Shown one piece after another: positions 43,415 through 52,554 of a stretch of 64,000 bases of DNA (position 1 is its first letter; each line of letters opens with the position of its first letter). A model generated the notes under the pieces. The model saw only the letters and a list, made by a program, of their open reading frames with translations. It was not told the origin of the DNA and did not search any database. The DNA is from JAXLWB01 sp046328715 (GTDB taxonomy: Bacteria > Chloroflexota > Anaerolineae > Caldilineales > Caldilineaceae), in assembly GCA_046328715.1 (NCBI GenBank), contig JAXLWB010000044.1, positions 21,351-85,350 on the forward strand, given 5' to 3'. A program made the translations under genes and the position numbers.

Positions 43415-45267
43415 AATTGCTGAGATTTACGCCCAAACGGGCCGCACACACCAGGCTGCTGGCGGTGTGTGCCCTGCTCTTGTTGTTGGCGAGCAGCGTC
43501 TTGGTCAATATACAGCCTGCCTATGCCATGACCCGCGAGGCGCGTGCTCGGGCACTGATGGCTACGGTGTTGATTGTCGTGCCCGATAACTCGGGGCGTC
43601 CCTATTCCAGTGGCAGTGGCACGATCATGGATGCTGAGAATGGCTACATTCTCTCTAATTACCATGTGATTGGCGACGTTGAGAAGGGAAAATATTATAA
43701 CAAAGAGGGTATGACCGTGATCGGCATCATGCCCAATGACCTCAAAGGCGCGCCAACCCTCAAGTATTTGGCTCAGGTGGTCACTGCCGATCCAGAACTC
43801 GATCTCTCGCTGCTCAAAATTGTCGCCCTCTATGACAATCAGCGTGCCCCCTTGCCGAATAACTTGGGACTCACCGAGATTCCACGTGGCAACTTCGATG
43901 ATCTACAGATCGGCGACGATGTTGCCATCTTTGGCTACCCTGGCATTGGCGGTTCGACCGTCACTTATACCGAAGGCAAGATTTCCGGTTTTAACGACGA
44001 TGACCAAAACGGCGACTATGAATGGGCCAAAACTGATGCTTCGGCCAGCCATGGTAACTCCGGCGGGCTTGCCACCAATGCCAACGGCGAATTTATCGGT
44101 GTCCCGACCCAGGTGGCTTCGGAAGCGGATACAGCCGCCAATCTGACCCGCATCCGCAATGGCAACATCGCCATCAACTTTATGGAGCGGGCGCTGATGG
44201 GTACAACTCAACAGCGCGGCAGTGGTCCTCGGTCGGGGCCAAAAGTAGAAGTGCCGGGAAGTCCGATCATAACCAAAGTGGAATTTGGCGCAGCTATCAA
44301 CCGCAGCGGCGAAATCACCCGTCCTGGCGTACGGTTTGCCAGCGGCACGACCGATCTTTATGCAGCCTTTAGCTACGAAAACTTCCAAGATGGCAGCAAT
44401 TTTAGCTACTCATGGACGCACAATGGCGAGGAGATCGCTTCGGACAATGTGGATTGGAGTGAAGGCCGCCAAGGGTCGAACTGGGTGAGCCTGAATAATG
44501 ACCGTGGGCTGGATGATGGCAAGTACGAACTGATTATCCAGGTAGATGGTGCCGAACTCTTCCGAGGCAGTGTGGCCATTGGTGCACAACAGGCTGGTGC
44601 AAATGCGCGCTTTGGGCGCATCGTTTTCGCCGAAAATGTCGATGACAAGGGACAGGCGATCAATCCCGCCAGCAGCTTCAGCGGCGTGACCGCAGTCTAT
44701 GCCGTCTTTGATGTGGCCGGCATGGAAGATGGTACAGTTTGGACGACGCGCTGGTATTATCAAGATGAAGAAGTCGCCAGTGAAGAGAACGTCTGGGAAT
44801 TCGGTAAAGAGCGCAGCCACTATGTATGGCTCGAACATCCCGATGGCTTGCCCAATGGCACTTACAAACTTGAGTTGTACATAGAAGGCAAGTTGTCACA
44901 GAGCGGGGAATTCCAAGTCGGTGCGCGTTCACAACGCCAGCAGCGCAATCAAGTTACAGTGGTAGGCCAGGTGACCGATGCCGATAACAAACGGCTGACC
45001 ATCAGCGGCGCACTGGTCATCTTCCTCAATCCTGGCATTTCGATCAACCAATGGGTCGATGCTAATTACGATGAAACGATGATTTATGCACAGGGCACAA
45101 CCGACCGCAACGGTGAATATCAGCTCGACAAACGGGTGGAACGCGGCAGCGCCTACAGCATCGTAGTCTATCGTGATGGCTACGAAACCGTCACCAATGA
45201 TGATTACGAGATCCCCGCCGATGCAGATGATCCCTACGCACTCGATGCAACACTTCAGAAGCAGTAG
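43411..45267 (+). CDS. Secreted trypsin-like serine protease with C-terminal Ig-like domains
   Basis: This 618-residue protein has a signal peptide ending near AYA-MTREA. The chymotrypsin-fold domain (about 45-260) has an intact triad: His85 (NYHVIG), Asp131 (DLSLLK) and Ser217 (HGNSGG). There is no PDZ domain, unlike HtrA. Two similar domains follow, each ending in an extended strand before the next (WTHNGEEIASD and WYYQDEEVASE). A carboxypeptidase-regulatory-like or transthyretin-like domain closes the protein (VVGQVTDADNKRLTISGA, DRNGEYQLD). It is the last gene of the PrsW-like operon; GGGAG lies 9 nt upstream of the ATG. It probably acts at the cell surface on an unknown substrate. A perfect 19-bp hairpin follows. 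Confidence 0.9.
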   Translation: MKLLRFTPKRAAHTRLLAVCALLLLLASSVLVNIQPAYAMTREARARALMATVLIVVPDNSGRPYSSGSGTIMDAENGYILSNYHVIGDVEKGKYYNKEGMTVIGIMPNDLKGAPTLKYLAQVVTADPELDLSLLKIVALYDNQRAPLPNNLGLTEIPRGNFDDLQIGDDVAIFGYPGIGGSTVTYTEGKISGFNDDDQNGDYEWAKTDASASHGNSGGLATNANGEFIGVPTQVASEADTAANLTRIRNGNIAINFMERALMGTTQQRGSGPRSGPKVEVPGSPIITKVEFGAAINRSGEITRPGVRFASGTTDLYAAFSYENFQDGSNFSYSWTHNGEEIASDNVDWSEGRQGSNWVSLNNDRGLDDGKYELIIQVDGAELFRGSVAIGAQQAGANARFGRIVFAENVDDKGQAINPASSFSGVTAVYAVFDVAGMEDGTVWTTRWYYQDEEVASEENVWEFGKERSHYVWLEHPDGLPNGTYKLELYIEGKLSQSGEFQVGARSQRQQRNQVTVVGQVTDADNKRLTISGALVIFLNPGISINQWVDANYDETMIYAQGTTDRNGEYQLDKRVERGSAYSIVVYRDGYETVTNDDYEIPADADDPYALDATLQKQ

Positions 45268-45312
45268 TTACTTCGTCGTGTCGACCGCTTCGTGAACAGA
45301 ATGCCAGATCCA

Positions 45313-45360
45313 CAAAGAAAATACGGACGTCGCTTGGATAGGACGTCCGTATTTTCTTTG
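45313..45360 (+). terminator. Terminator of the protease operon
   Basis: A perfect 19-bp stem (45313-45331 with 45342-45360) closes on a 10-nt loop and ends in an ATTTTCTTT tract, 46 bp after the protease stop. Confidence 0.88.
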
Positions 45361-45403
45361 TAGGGAGAGCGCACCGATCTTGTCAACCGGATATTGGTTT
45401 GCG

Positions 45404-45437
45404 TTGGAATCTTTATGGCAGTTCCAATCCGTATACT
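45404..45437 (+). promoter_or_regulatory. Candidate promoter/operator of the sugar dehydrogenase
   Basis: A TATACT -10 box at 45432-45437 follows an inverted repeat TTGGAA-N12-TTCCAA (45404-45427). There is no good -35 box at the usual spacing, so an activator may bind the dyad. The ATG is 109 nt downstream. Confidence 0.35.
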
Positions 45438-45546
45438 ATGACATAATCCATCTTCCCCTTTCCAAGTGGAAACGATAGGATGACGAAGTACCCATGCTCA
45501 CAGGTTTCCTCTCGCAAAGGATAATCAATAAGAGGAGAAGTAAACC

Positions 45547-46842
45547 ATGCAACAAATTGTTTACGGTAAGCGCATTCTGTTTTACCTGAGTCTGCTGCTT
45601 GTCACCGTACTGACCGTTTCAATGAATGTGTTTGCAACCCAACCCAACGCCGTGGATTGGCCGGAGATAGACTTCGTGCCGATCGCAACTGGCTTGAGCC
45701 AACCGGTCCAGGTGACCAACGCAGGCGATGGCACAGGGCGACTCTTTGTGGTCGAAAAAGGCGGGCTGATCAAGATTGTCCGCAACGGTGCAGTCGAAGC
45801 CACCCCTTTTCTGGATATCCATGAACGTGTCAACAGTAGCTGCAACGAATGCGGACTGTTAGGACTCGCCTTTCCGCCTGACTTTGCCAGCAAACGCTAC
45901 TTTTTCGTCTACTACAATGCCAAAGGCAATCCGATTTCACCTCCCGCTGGCAGTGGCGAAGAAGATCCGGCCAATGGCAACGACTCCGTGATTGCGCGCT
46001 TCAAACTTTCGGCGAATGCCGACCAGGCCAATCCGAACAGCGAAGAACAGGTGCTGTTGGTAAACCAACCCTTTACCAACCACAATGGCGGGCAATTGGC
46101 ATTTGGCCACGATGGCTACCTTTACATTGGCCTCGGCGATGGCGGCGACGGTGGTGATCCGCATGGCTATGGCCAGAGTACTACGACGCTGCTCGGCAAG
46201 ATTCTGCGCCTTTCCGTGGGGGCGAGCGGAACCTACTCGATCCCAAGCGACAATCCATTTGCCAATGTTACCGATCCTGCTGTCAAGAAGGAGATTTGGG
46301 ATTACGGACTGCGCAACCCCTGGCGCTTTTCCTTTGATCGCAGTACCGGTGACCTCTGGATCGGCGATGTCGGTCAGGGTGCCCGCGAAGAGATTGACTA
46401 TGAGCCGGTTGGCCAAGGCGGTAAAAACTATGGTTGGAACCGTACCGAGGGCAACTTATGTTACCAGGGTGGCGGCAATTCCTGTGACCGCACCGGAATC
46501 ACAGCCCCCATCTTTGACTATGGTCGCGATCTAGGACAATCGGTCACCGGTGGGTACATCTACCGGGCGGCTGAATTTGAACGGATGAAGGCCGTCTATT
46601 TCTTCGGCGACTTTATCATGGGCCGATTGTGGGCTGCGAAGGCAGACGGCAACAGTTGGCAAGTCCAAGAGCTGTTAGATACCAATTACAACATCTCCAG
46701 CTTTGGCGAAGATGATGCTGGTAACCTCTATCTTGCTGACTTCAACGGCACTGTCTATAAGCTGATCGACAAGGGAGCGACGCAAACCCCCGTGCCTACG
46801 ACGCCCGCCAGTCGGAATTACCTCCCGATTGTGACCCGCTAA
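45547..46842 (+). CDS. PQQ-dependent sugar dehydrogenase (soluble aldose type), YLPxxxR tail
   Basis: This 431-residue exported protein has GAGGAG before its ATG and a signal peptide ending near FA-TQP. It forms a six-bladed beta-propeller of the glucose/sorbosone dehydrogenase family: ATGLSQPVQVTNAGDG, LFVVEKGG, ECGLLGLAFPPDF, NHNGGQLAFGHDGYLYIGLGDGG, and RNPWRFSFDRSTGDLWIGDVGQ. It should oxidise aldoses outside the cell using PQQ and Ca2+; no PQQ biosynthesis genes are in this window. A T/P linker precedes the final NYLPIVTR. Monocistronic, closed by a palindromic repeat. Confidence 0.92.
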   Translation: MQQIVYGKRILFYLSLLLVTVLTVSMNVFATQPNAVDWPEIDFVPIATGLSQPVQVTNAGDGTGRLFVVEKGGLIKIVRNGAVEATPFLDIHERVNSSCNECGLLGLAFPPDFASKRYFFVYYNAKGNPISPPAGSGEEDPANGNDSVIARFKLSANADQANPNSEEQVLLVNQPFTNHNGGQLAFGHDGYLYIGLGDGGDGGDPHGYGQSTTTLLGKILRLSVGASGTYSIPSDNPFANVTDPAVKKEIWDYGLRNPWRFSFDRSTGDLWIGDVGQGAREEIDYEPVGQGGKNYGWNRTEGNLCYQGGGNSCDRTGITAPIFDYGRDLGQSVTGGYIYRAAEFERMKAVYFFGDFIMGRLWAAKADGNSWQVQELLDTNYNISSFGEDDAGNLYLADFNGTVYKLIDKGATQTPVPTTPASRNYLPIVTR

Positions 46843-46859
46843 ATGATGAAGAGGTGACC

Positions 46860-46910
46860 GGGTGACAAGGTGACAGGGCAAGCGTAATTTCACCTGTCAC
46901 CTTGTCACCC
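46860..46910. repeat. GGTGACAA-type palindrome between the dehydrogenase and corA
   Basis: Octamer units GGTGACAA/GGTGACAG face their complements. A perfect 18-bp stem pairs 46860-46877 with 46893-46910. It can terminate the dehydrogenase mRNA, and its right end abuts the -35 region of corA. Confidence 0.75.
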
Positions 46911-46917
46911 TGTCACC

Positions 46918-46946
46918 TTGTCCCTCTTTCCTCTCCGATGTATACT
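46918..46946 (+). promoter_or_regulatory. Promoter of corA, leaderless arrangement
   Basis: TTGTCC (46918-46923), 17 bp, TATACT (46941-46946), then 6 nt to the ATG at 46953. No Shine-Dalgarno sequence precedes either possible ATG (46938 or 46953). Confidence 0.5.
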
Positions 46947-46952
46947 TCCCCC

Positions 46953-47933
46953 ATGATTCGTATCCTCTATCGTCACCGTACCGGTTCTGCTCTGGCCGAA
47001 TTGCCAGTCGAGCAGCTCAGCAATGCCATCACCGACAAACAACTCTCCTTGTGGATCGATATGCAAGCTCCAACGGAAGACGAAGCACATCGGGTGCTGG
47101 AAAAGATCTTTCACTTTCACCCGTTGGCCATCGAAGACGCCGTGAAGGACAGTAATGTCCCTAAAATTGATGATTACAGTAACTATCTCTACATCGTCTT
47201 TCACACTATCACCGCTGGCGGAACACGCATGGACCTGCATACGGATGAGATCGACTGTTTTCTGGGCACAAACTATCTTTTGACGATGCACGATGAACCC
47301 TGTACCAGCATCGACAAGATCTGGAATTTAGAGAGCCATCAGCGCACTGGGTTGGCGCGCGGGCCGGTGATGCTGCTCTACGAACTGTTGGATCGCCAGA
47401 TTGATAGCTATGCTCCATTAATCCAAAACTTCGAAGAGACTCTGGAGTATCTGGGCGATGTAATTTTCCGCAACAACGGTGACAATCAACGTGTGGCGCT
47501 GGACGATCTGTTGACGGCCAAAAGTAGCGCATTGCGCCTTTATCGCGTATTCTTTCCGCAGCGAGAATTGTTGCTGCGCCTGGCTTCTGGTACCTATACT
47601 CAAATTCCGAATGAATCGCGCATTTACTTTCGCGACCTCTACGACCATCATCTCCATCTCTCCGAACTCGCCCAATCGATGCGTGACCTGGCGACCAGCA
47701 CGATCGAAACCCATCTAGCGATCGCCAGCAACCGCATGAACGAGATCATGAAGGTACTCACCGTGATCTCGACCATCTTTATGCCGCTAAGCTTTGTTGC
47801 TGGAATCTATGGGATGAACTTCCAGTTCATGCCCGAGTTATCAAGCCGCTGGGCCTATCCGTTGGTTTGGCTTATCTTTATTGGTATTGCGGTCAGCATG
47901 CTCGCCTATTTTCGCAGACGTCATTGGCTGTAG
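46953..47933 (+). CDS. corA: CorA-family magnesium/cobalt transporter
   Basis: The protein is 326 residues from MIRILYRHRTG. An N-terminal cytosolic alpha/beta domain (LWIDMQAPTEDEAHRVLE, HPLAIEDAV) and long helices lead to two membrane segments at the C-terminus. The signature YGMNFQFMPEL fits the GMN ion-selectivity motif of the pentameric Mg2+ channel, and the tail YFRRRHWL is basic as usual. The start at 46953 is preferred because a longer frame would begin in the repeat palindrome. Monocistronic. It could transport Co2+, Ni2+ or Zn2+ instead, as in some relatives. Confidence 0.93.
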   Translation: MIRILYRHRTGSALAELPVEQLSNAITDKQLSLWIDMQAPTEDEAHRVLEKIFHFHPLAIEDAVKDSNVPKIDDYSNYLYIVFHTITAGGTRMDLHTDEIDCFLGTNYLLTMHDEPCTSIDKIWNLESHQRTGLARGPVMLLYELLDRQIDSYAPLIQNFEETLEYLGDVIFRNNGDNQRVALDDLLTAKSSALRLYRVFFPQRELLLRLASGTYTQIPNESRIYFRDLYDHHLHLSELAQSMRDLATSTIETHLAIASNRMNEIMKVLTVISTIFMPLSFVAGIYGMNFQFMPELSSRWAYPLVWLIFIGIAVSMLAYFRRRHWL

Positions 47934-48063
47934 AGCTAGTGAGATTTCTTCTCTCCTTTTCAACTTTCTTCTCTTCCTCGAACGACTCCATCCCGTAATT
48001 CACATGGATCTTCGTCGCAACTAAGCCACCCGCCCTACGCTCTCACAACTGCGTGAGCCGCTT

Positions 48064-48168
48064 TGTCATTCCGAAGGAATCCGTCGTTGCCAACCAACAG
48101 GCAATGAATTCTCCGATGATTTCGTAGGCTTGTGAGGTGGCGTTGGCTCGGATTTCTTCAGAATGACA
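48064..48168. repeat. 105-bp inverted-repeat element (MITE/REP-like)
   Basis: TGTCATTCCGAAGGAATCCG at 48064-48083 matches the complement of 48149-48168 with 2 mismatches in 20. Elements beginning TGTCATTC-GAAGGAATC recur in many bacterial genomes. No reading frame lies inside. The rest of 47934-48300 shows no gene. Confidence 0.6.
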
Positions 48169-48306
48169 GATTGATGTGCAGTGGTGAAGTTGGCACTCTC
48201 GGTATAAAACCATATTTATTAATTTTCTGTAATCCCCTGTAATAATAAACTATGTCAAGTATATGTAATTAAGTGTATCGTAATTTATTTCTTAACAAAA
48301 TGTCGT

Positions 48307-48312
48307 TATAAT
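48307..48312 (+). promoter_or_regulatory. -10 box upstream of the CHAT gene
   Basis: A perfect TATAAT lies in a long AT-rich stretch (48200-48350), with a poor TTTATT -35 box 17 bp before it. This would give a leader of about 197 nt before the ATG at 48516, with possible stem-loops around 48387-48450. Confidence 0.4.
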
Positions 48313-48515
48313 CAGGGCTGTTGGTTAATATTATATGCATTACATACAGTAGTGTAAGGAAAAGGGCGACAATTTAGCTCAATAGGCAACGGTAGTAAAC
48401 ATAATTTACGAGATCTCCCGGTCTCAGCCTGTCAATACCAGGACTTTATTGCTCACAACAGTTAACACCACAGCCTACACGATGAACCAGGTGGACGTGA
48501 GCGGGAGAAGCTTTC

Positions 48516-51500
48516 ATGAAACATTTTCTTTTTAGCGTCTTTGCCAAAAGCGATCAACTATTCCTGCTTCAGCTTGCTGATGCGGACGGCCATCTGCTTG
48601 GACAACGTGAACTGCTTAAAAGCGAAGTTCAACGTTTTGTCGAAGAGGTGGAACAAACCTACCATGCCTATTCGCCCTCGCTCACCGATTTGGGGCAGCG
48701 ACTCTACGATTGGTTGGATGGAAACAATCAACGCTGGTTGACCAATCTGCTGAGTCAAACCGGCTCCGAAGGCTGTGCTCTGTACATTGATGTTACTGAG
48801 CAACTACGCCATCTACCTTGGGAGCTTTTGGCCGTTCATGGGCAGTTTCTGTGTGTCAATCCAGTGCGCCCAATCACGCCCGTGCGTTTTGTCTGCCACG
48901 AGCGCCGCCCGTTGGTCAGAGCCAATCGCCCGCTGCGTGTGCTCTTTATGGCCAGTTCGCCGGAAAATCTACATCCCGTTCTCAACTTCGAGGCCGAGGA
49001 ACGAGAGATTTTGGAAAAAGTCCGTGGCAAGCAGATCGAGTTCGTCGTGGTCGAGACTGGTAGCTTGGCTGGACTCAAGCAGGTGCTCGAATCACACGAG
49101 GTCGGCCACTTTGATGTGGTCCACCTCAGTGGACATACCGAATTGCGTGATGGTCAACCGCGTTTTCTGATGGAGGACGACTTTGGCCAGACTCAACCCG
49201 TGGGTAGCAACGAACTTGCCCGTGCTCTGGTTCCGCATGCGCCAGCCTTGGTTTTTTTCTCAAGCTGCCTCACCGGACAGTCACCGAATCGGGGCGCCTT
49301 ACCCTCTCTGAGCGAAGCGTTGGTGCAGGCTGGTTTGCCTGTGGTCCTGGGCTGGGCACTGCCCGTCTACGATACTTCGGCCACCGCCGCCACCGCCGCA
49401 CTCTACCGCGAGCTAGCCTTGGGCAAGCGCATCGATGACTCGGTTGCGCGCACTCGCATTCACCTGTTTGAAAACGAGTTCCCCGATTGGCATTATCTGC
49501 GTCTCTACAGCAATGCCACACCCCTGGCCGAGTTGGTTACACCCACCACCACGCCCCAACGCGAGCGCCTGAGTGTGCGCACCGCCGATGCCGAATTCCT
49601 GGATGCGGGTGCCAAGGTCGAAGTCTGCCCGCGCACGAAGTTCGTCGGGCGTCGCCGCACCATCCAACGCTGCCTGCGTGTACTCCACAGCGTGGAAGGT
49701 GATGAACATTATTACGAAGGAATTCTGATTCACAGCATCGCTGGCATGGGCAAAAGCAGTTTGGCTGCCCGCCTCTGCGAACGAATGCCAGGACATCGAC
49801 GTGTGGTGCTGGTCGGTGCCATCAGCGAAGCCGAACTGATCCGCACCTTCTATGACCGCCTGGGCGACCTCGGCTCGCTCGATTTGCTCTTTGATAACCG
49901 TCTCGACCTGCGCCAACGGATGCGCCGCCTCTTTCAAACCGTACTGCGGCTGCACTCAACTCTGATCGTCTTTGATGATTTTGAACACAACCTTGAACTG
50001 GATCAATCAGGACGTCCGATTGTCAAGCCGGCGGCGCTGACCATTCTGACTGCCATATTACATGCGATTCGTGAGACAGGCTCGGAAAGCCGCGTAATCG
50101 TGACCTCGCGCTACCAGTTTAGCTTGCCCTCACCGATTGAACTCTACACCGAAAGTGTCGAATCGTTGCGTGGCGTTGATCTGACCAAGCTGATGGATAA
50201 TCTGCGCAACCTGAAACAGGTTGAAAGCAACATGCAGAATCTCTATGTCCAGGCTGTGGAGATGGCTGGTGGGAACCCCCGTCTGTTGAGCCAACTAGAC
50301 CGTATGTTGGCCGACCCTCAGGTTATGATGGAGCAGTTTGCCGAGACACTTTTTCAAGCAGTCCAGGATTTCCGGCAAGAAAGCTATTTACCCAATCTAT
50401 TGGAACTTGTACCGACAGCCGGACGCCGCTTGCTGGCCCTGCTCTCATTGTTTCATATACCGCTTGAAAGCCCTGTTTTACACCAATTGACCCGGCAGTT
50501 TGGCATCGATGCCCAGATTGATCGTCTGGTAGCCCATGGACTGATCGAACAGAGCCGTGATTTGCACAACGATGAGTCTCGCTATTTTGTCTCCAGCCTG
50601 TTACACCCGCTGGTGATCGAGGAGTTGACAGCCGCCGAGAAGCGACAGATCGCCAACTATGCTGCTTCATTGCTTTTTGAAGGATGGCAGCACAACCCGC
50701 GCGAAATACCACATGATATCGATCTGCTCAGTGAGATTCATCGTCTGGCCCTGATCGGCGGTGAACGGCAGGTGGGTTTGGCCACTTGCAACATCCTCTC
50801 CAATTACATGACGATCCGCTCCAACTATCGAGGAGCCGAGACGCTCTGCCGGGGTACGATTTCGAACCTGGGTGAGGATTTCCGGGTTCTACACAATTTG
50901 GCTCGCACCCAGAAAGAACTGGGCGAAACCGATCTGGCTCGCCAAAACTATGAACGAGCATTGCTGGCTTTGCCTGAACACGACGACCGAGATGGTACAG
51001 TGACCGCAGCCTTGCGCGCTGCCATTTTGCATAACCTCGGTGCCCTGGTTGCTCAACAAGGCGACAATCAACGGGCCCTGACGCTGTTGCACGAGTCGCT
51101 GGAACTGTTAGAAAAGATTGGTGACATCCGCGGTAAGGCTTCGATCCAACATAGTTTGGCCGGGCTCTATGCCCAAACCGGCAATATCAAAGGCGCCTTG
51201 ACGCTCTGGCAGGAGGCGATCGAGTTTAACGAGCGCAAAGGCGATCTACAAGGCAAGGCGGCTGTTCTCTACAAAATGGCCGGTGTGATTGCACAACAGG
51301 GCGATGCACAGCGTGCGCTCGCTTTGTTGCAACAAGCCTTAACCCACTACAAACAGTGTGAGGATGCTCAGGGTGAGGCGACCACAATCTCCCTGATTGC
51401 TCACATTACGGCGCAGCAGGGCGAAGTGACTCGTGCCTTGGAACTCTGGCAACAGTCATTAAGCTTGTCGGAGCAGGTGGGCGATGTGCGCAGCAAGGCA

Positions 51501-52538
51501 GGTACCCTGCACAACATGGCCTCGGTCCTCGCCGAGCAGGGGGATGTCCAACGTGCGATTGAGCTCTGGAAACAGTCGCTGACCATCAAGCAGCAGATCG
51601 GCGATATTCCCGGCAAGGCCGCCACGCTCTCGATGATGGCCGGCGTTATGGCCAAGCAGGGTGACACGCGCAGTACAATTGATCTTTGGCAAGGGGCACT
51701 GTTGATCTACGAACAGCTCGATGACGTGCATGGCCGTGCCACGGTGCTCTCAATGATGGCGGGCGAAATCGCCAAACAGGGCAACACGCGCCGTGCCTTC
51801 GAACTGTGGCATGAATCCTTGCAACTGAAAGAGCAGATTGGTGACATTCAGGGGCGGGCGGCCACGCTTTCCAAGATGGCCAAGGTCACTGCTGAACAGG
51901 GCGATTACGCACAAGCACGCCATTGGTGGGAACAATCATTGACCTTGGTGGAGCAGAGTGGCGATGCACGCGGGCGAGCAGCGACATTAGCCAATTTAGC
52001 CTGGCTGGCGCAACAAGAAGCGCAGGCCAACGAGGCCTATCGACTTTATATGGAGGCGGCCACCTACTTTGCCACGCTCCAAGCCTGGCCCGACCTGCTC
52101 ACGGTTCTCGATAACTTGGGGACTGCTGTGCCTGAACAATCGTTGCGCTTTTATGCACAAGCCTACTGGCTGGCACTGCATACGCCCGTGCCGATTGAGC
52201 AGGCGCTCTTCCTGGCTGCAAAGCTCACTTCCTGTGTCGAACGGACGGTTGCACCGCTCTTGGCCGTAACGGCCAGCTATCTGGTCAATCGTCTGAGTAC
52301 AGCCCATCCACAACGCGAAGCACTGTTGCAATTCTGTGTGGATCTCCTGGTGAACAGCGCAGACGCATTAGGCATCGACGAAAAAGAGTTCGCCACTTGG
52401 TTCAACAAGGAAGGTTTTGATAAGCCCGAACGGGTGCTCCCAACGTTGCGCACACGCCTCTGCCAGATGATCGCTGGCCAGTGGGTCTTTGATCATACTG
52501 TGCTTGTGACTGGTAAAGATCGAGACCTGTCCTTGTAA
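48516..52538 (+). CDS. CHAT protease-STAND NTPase-TPR protein
   Basis: This 1340-residue protein starts after GGGAG (48503-48507, 8 nt before the ATG). Residues about 1-335 are a CHAT caspase-like domain with the expected dyad, His207 (VVHLSGHTE) and Cys251 (FFSSCLTGQ). A STAND NTPase follows, with Walker A AGMGKSS (GK near 411) and Walker B LIVFDDFEH. From about residue 780 on there are TPRs, including roughly ten units of almost exactly 40 residues (AEQGD..RA..LW.QSL pattern). TPR recognition of a trigger probably opens the NTPase and unleashes proteolysis, as for NLR-like and Craspase-type proteases. No substrate or partner gene is adjacent, so a defence or cell-death role is an inference. 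Confidence 0.9.
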   Translation: MKHFLFSVFAKSDQLFLLQLADADGHLLGQRELLKSEVQRFVEEVEQTYHAYSPSLTDLGQRLYDWLDGNNQRWLTNLLSQTGSEGCALYIDVTEQLRHLPWELLAVHGQFLCVNPVRPITPVRFVCHERRPLVRANRPLRVLFMASSPENLHPVLNFEAEEREILEKVRGKQIEFVVVETGSLAGLKQVLESHEVGHFDVVHLSGHTELRDGQPRFLMEDDFGQTQPVGSNELARALVPHAPALVFFSSCLTGQSPNRGALPSLSEALVQAGLPVVLGWALPVYDTSATAATAALYRELALGKRIDDSVARTRIHLFENEFPDWHYLRLYSNATPLAELVTPTTTPQRERLSVRTADAEFLDAGAKVEVCPRTKFVGRRRTIQRCLRVLHSVEGDEHYYEGILIHSIAGMGKSSLAARLCERMPGHRRVVLVGAISEAELIRTFYDRLGDLGSLDLLFDNRLDLRQRMRRLFQTVLRLHSTLIVFDDFEHNLELDQSGRPIVKPAALTILTAILHAIRETGSESRVIVTSRYQFSLPSPIELYTESVESLRGVDLTKLMDNLRNLKQVESNMQNLYVQAVEMAGGNPRLLSQLDRMLADPQVMMEQFAETLFQAVQDFRQESYLPNLLELVPTAGRRLLALLSLFHIPLESPVLHQLTRQFGIDAQIDRLVAHGLIEQSRDLHNDESRYFVSSLLHPLVIEELTAAEKRQIANYAASLLFEGWQHNPREIPHDIDLLSEIHRLALIGGERQVGLATCNILSNYMTIRSNYRGAETLCRGTISNLGEDFRVLHNLARTQKELGETDLARQNYERALLALPEHDDRDGTVTAALRAAILHNLGALVAQQGDNQRALTLLHESLELLEKIGDIRGKASIQHSLAGLYAQTGNIKGALTLWQEAIEFNERKGDLQGKAAVLYKMAGVIAQQGDAQRALALLQQALTHYKQCEDAQGEATTISLIAHITAQQGEVTRALELWQQSLSLSEQVGDVRSKAGTLHNMASVLAEQGDVQRAIELWKQSLTIKQQIGDIPGKAATLSMMAGVMAKQGDTRSTIDLWQGALLIYEQLDDVHGRATVLSMMAGEIAKQGNTRRAFELWHESLQLKEQIGDIQGRAATLSKMAKVTAEQGDYAQARHWWEQSLTLVEQSGDARGRAATLANLAWLAQQEAQANEAYRLYMEAATYFATLQAWPDLLTVLDNLGTAVPEQSLRFYAQAYWLALHTPVPIEQALFLAAKLTSCVERTVAPLLAVTASYLVNRLSTAHPQREALLQFCVDLLVNSADALGIDEKEFATWFNKEGFDKPERVLPTLRTRLCQMIAGQWVFDHTVLVTGKDRDLSL

Positions 52539-52554
52539 TTCCAATCGTACGCTG

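Noticed and set aside
46902..46952. Longer corA start inside the palindromic repeat
   Set aside because: The added residues are repeat translation and unlike CorA.
48360..48450. tRNA-like segment upstream of the CHAT gene
   Set aside because: Only the D-arm-like TTAGCTCAATAGG is suggestive. There is no acceptor stem, no T at position 33 and no GTTC T-arm, so it is not annotated as a tRNA.
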